A stretch of DNA of 64,000 bases, taken from contig JBAIAA010000396.1 of NCBI GenBank assembly GCA_037893245.1, forward strand, positions 1,240,001 to 1,304,000, read 5' to 3'. The DNA is from Crossaster papposus. Lineage: Eukaryota > Echinodermata > Asteroidea > Velatida > Solasteridae. Positions 61,531 through 64,000 of the stretch are shown here, piece by piece (the first letter of the stretch is position 1; every line of letters begins with the position of its first letter). The notes beneath the pieces were generated by a model that saw only the letters and a list, made by a program, of their open reading frames with translations, searched no databases and was not told the DNA's origin. Made by a program: the position numbers and the translations under genes.

Positions 61531-61614
61531 ACGTTGTTCGAAAATGAAAAGACATTCACCACCTCCACATCTACGTTGTTCGAAAATGAAAAGACATTCA
61601 CCACCTCCACATCT
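61531..61614 (+). repeat. 42-bp internal tandem duplication in a monomer, copy 3
   Basis: Same breakpoints, but in a different monomer context (AACATATATCAGAGC upstream, CTGAGCTAACACATCG downstream, where the other two have CTGAGATAACATATCG). The duplication has moved between monomer contexts by exchange or conversion. Confidence 0.85.
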
Positions 61615-62225
61615 GAGCTAACACATCGCCAAAATTCTCACCGGAAGAGACCAAAACTTTGAGACTCATGCGTCAGGACACTGGCGGCATAGGCCTATGA
61701 GGCAATACACGTGTACATACATACACATAAGAAAACATGGCTGCGAATGAGGATAATTTTATGAACTTATATCTGAGCTGCGAACCTCAACGTTGTTCGA
61801 GAATGAAGAGACACTCACCAGCTCGACATCCGAGCCAAAATATTACCAAATTTCAACCTGGAAAAACCCAAACTGAGAGACTCATGCGTCAGGATACTGG
61901 CGGCATAGGCCTATGTGGCAATACACGTGTACATACATACAAATCAGAAAACATTGCTGCGAATGAGGATAATGTTCTCGACATATATCTGAGCTGCGAA
62001 CCTCAACGTTGTTCGAGAATGAAGAGACACTCACCAGCTCGAGATTGGAGCCAAAATATTGCCAAATTTCTTAATGGAACAAACCTAAACTGAGAGACTC
62101 ATGCGTCAGTATACAGGCGGCATAGGCCTATGTGGCAATACACGTGTACATACATACACATCAGAAAACATGGCTGCGAATGAGGATAATGTTCTCGACA
62201 TATATCTGAGCTGCGAACCTCAACG

Positions 62226-64000
62226 TTGTTCGAGAATGAAGAGACACTCACCAGCTCGACATCTGAGCCAAAATATTGCCAAATTTCTCACTGGAACAAA
62301 CCTAAACTGAGAGACTCATGCGTCAGGACACTGGCGGCATATGCCTATGTGGCACTACACGTGTACATGCAAACACATCAGAAAACATGGCTGCGAATGA
62401 GGATATTTTTCTCGACATATATCTGAGCTGCGAGCCTCAACGTTGTTCGAGAATGAAGAGACACTCACAAGCTCGACATCCGAGCCAAAATATTGCAAAA
62501 TTTCTCACTGGAAAAAAACCCAAACTGTGAGACTCATGCTTCTGGACACTGGTGACATGATAATGTTCTCGACATGTATCTGAGCTGCGAAGCTCAACGT
62601 TGTTCGAGAATGAAGAGACACTCACCAGCTCGACATCTGAGCCAAAATATTGCCAAATTTCTCACTGGAACAAACCTAAACTGAGAGACTCATGCGTCAG
62701 GACACTGGCGGCATATGCCTATGTGGCACTACACGTGTACATACAAACACATCAGAAAACATGGCTGCGAATGAGGATATTTTTCTCGACATATATCTGA
62801 GCTGCGAGCCTCAACGTTGTTCCAGAATGAAGAGACACTCACAAGCTCGACATCCGAGCCAAAATATTGCCAAATTTCTCACTGGAAAAAAACCCAAACT
62901 GTGAGACTCATGCTTCTGGACACTGGTGACATGATAATGTTCTCGACATGTATCTGAGCTGCGAAGCTCAACGTTGTTCGAGAATGAAGAGACACTAACC
63001 AGCTCGACATCTGAGCCAAAATATTGCCAAATTTCTCACTGGAACAAACCTAAACTGAGAGACTCATGCGTCAGGACACTGGCGGCATATGCCTATGTGG
63101 CACTACACGTGTACATACAAACACATCAGAAAACATGGCTGCGAATGAGGATATTTTTCTCGACATATATCTGAGCTGCGAGCCTCAACGTTGTTCGAGA
63201 ATATAGAGACACTCACCAGCTCGACATCCGAGCCAAAATATTGCCAAATTTCTCACTGGAAAAAACCCAAACTGAGAGACTCATGCGTCAGGATACTGGC
63301 GGCATAGGCCTATGTGGCAATACACGTGTACATACATACACATCAGAAAACATGGCTGCGAATGAGGATATTTTTCTCGACATATATCTGAGCTGCGAGC
63401 CTCAACGTTGTTCGAGAATATAGATACACTCACCAGCTCGACATCCGAGCCAAAATATTGCCAAATTTCTCACTGGAAAAAACCCAAACTGAGAGACTCA
63501 TGCGTCAGGATACTGGCGGCATAGGCCTATGTGGCAATACACGTGTACGTACATACACATCAGAAAACATGGCTGCGAATGAGGATAATGTTCTCGACAT
63601 ATATCTGAGCTGCGAACCTCAACGTTGTTCGAGAATGAAGAGACACTCACCAGCTCAACATCTGAGCCAAAATATTGCCAAATTTCTCACTGGAAAAAAC
63701 CCAAACTGAGAGACTCATGCGTCAGGATACTGGCGGCATAGGCCTATGTGGCACTACACGTGTACATGCAAACACATCAGAAAACATGGCTGCGAATGAG
63801 GATATTTTTCTCGACATATATCGGAGCTGCGAGCCTCAACGTTGTTCGAGAATGAAGAGACACTCACAGGCTCGACATCCGAGCCAAAATATTGCCAAAT
63901 TTCGCACTGGAAAAAAAACCCAAACTGTGAGACTCATGCTTCTGGACACTGGTGACATGATAATGTTCTCGATATGTATCTGAGCTGCGAAGCTCAACGT
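62226..64000 (+). repeat. 374-bp dimer repeats (217 + 157 bp) near the window end
   Basis: Full and short monomers alternate: units start at 62226, 62600 and 62974 (374 bp each), with short-monomer junctions at about 62540, 62924 and 63950. Here the short form is part of a regular dimer, not a one-off deletion. Confidence 0.85.

Larger units (their letters stand above)
41149..64000 (+). repeat. 217-bp tandem satellite array, right block
   Basis: Same monomer and same orientation as the left block. It restarts at ACACTGGCAGCATAGG, about 60 bp further along the monomer than where the left block stopped. It differs from the left block in having many GGCACTACACGTGTACATGCA monomers, shortened 157-bp monomers, GAGATTATAGAG or GAATATAGAG variants, and higher-order units of 651, 867, 1,301 and 1,085 bp in place of the 3,692-bp unit. 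It runs off the window end. Confidence 0.97.

Overview
The window is repetitive eukaryotic DNA, most likely from a metazoan and plausibly a marine invertebrate. I found no intact host gene, tRNA, rRNA or CRISPR array. The animal assignment rests on element types only: a Ty3/Gypsy retrotransposon, a non-LTR 3' tail ending in (ATT)n, and palindromic MITEs. No species can be named.

Layout. Bases 1-27,660 and 41,149-64,000 are two blocks of one tandem satellite with a 217-bp monomer, almost all in one orientation. It is organised into higher-order repeats with offsets of 867, 1,301, 1,520, 1,867/2,300, 3,692 and about 9,100-9,300 bp, nearly all close to whole multiples of 217. The monomer length is not a multiple of 3, so the many 60-110-codon open frames are repeat shadows. 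The left block carries three copies of a captured 136-bp SINE/LINE 3' tail. The right block carries shortened 157-bp monomers and a 42-bp internal duplication.

Bases 27,661-41,148 form a 13.5-kb non-satellite island. It holds a decayed Gypsy element on the minus strand (27,852-41,017): gag with a CCHC knuckle, reverse transcriptase, a damaged RNase H and an integrase. The protease is missing. Both LTR remnants are incomplete and share only 61 bp. The integrase is split by a transposon (29,790-36,482), which is itself split by a second, oppositely oriented copy of the same family (32,207-35,093). The inner copy has a perfect 8-bp target duplication (GGGTGATC). The outer copy has one with 2 of 8 mismatches. 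This family, called W here, has terminal hairpins and no recognisable transposase. It carries smaller elements: a palindromic CGACTAGTCG MITE, a TIR element (E) packed with CCGTAGTG/TCCGGG motifs, and a 92-bp MITE whose empty site survives in the other copy.

The implied order of events is satellite, then Gypsy, then outer W, then inner W. The 92-bp MITE arrived in the inner W lineage after the two W copies separated. The array has the look of a centromeric or pericentromeric satellite, but that role is inference.
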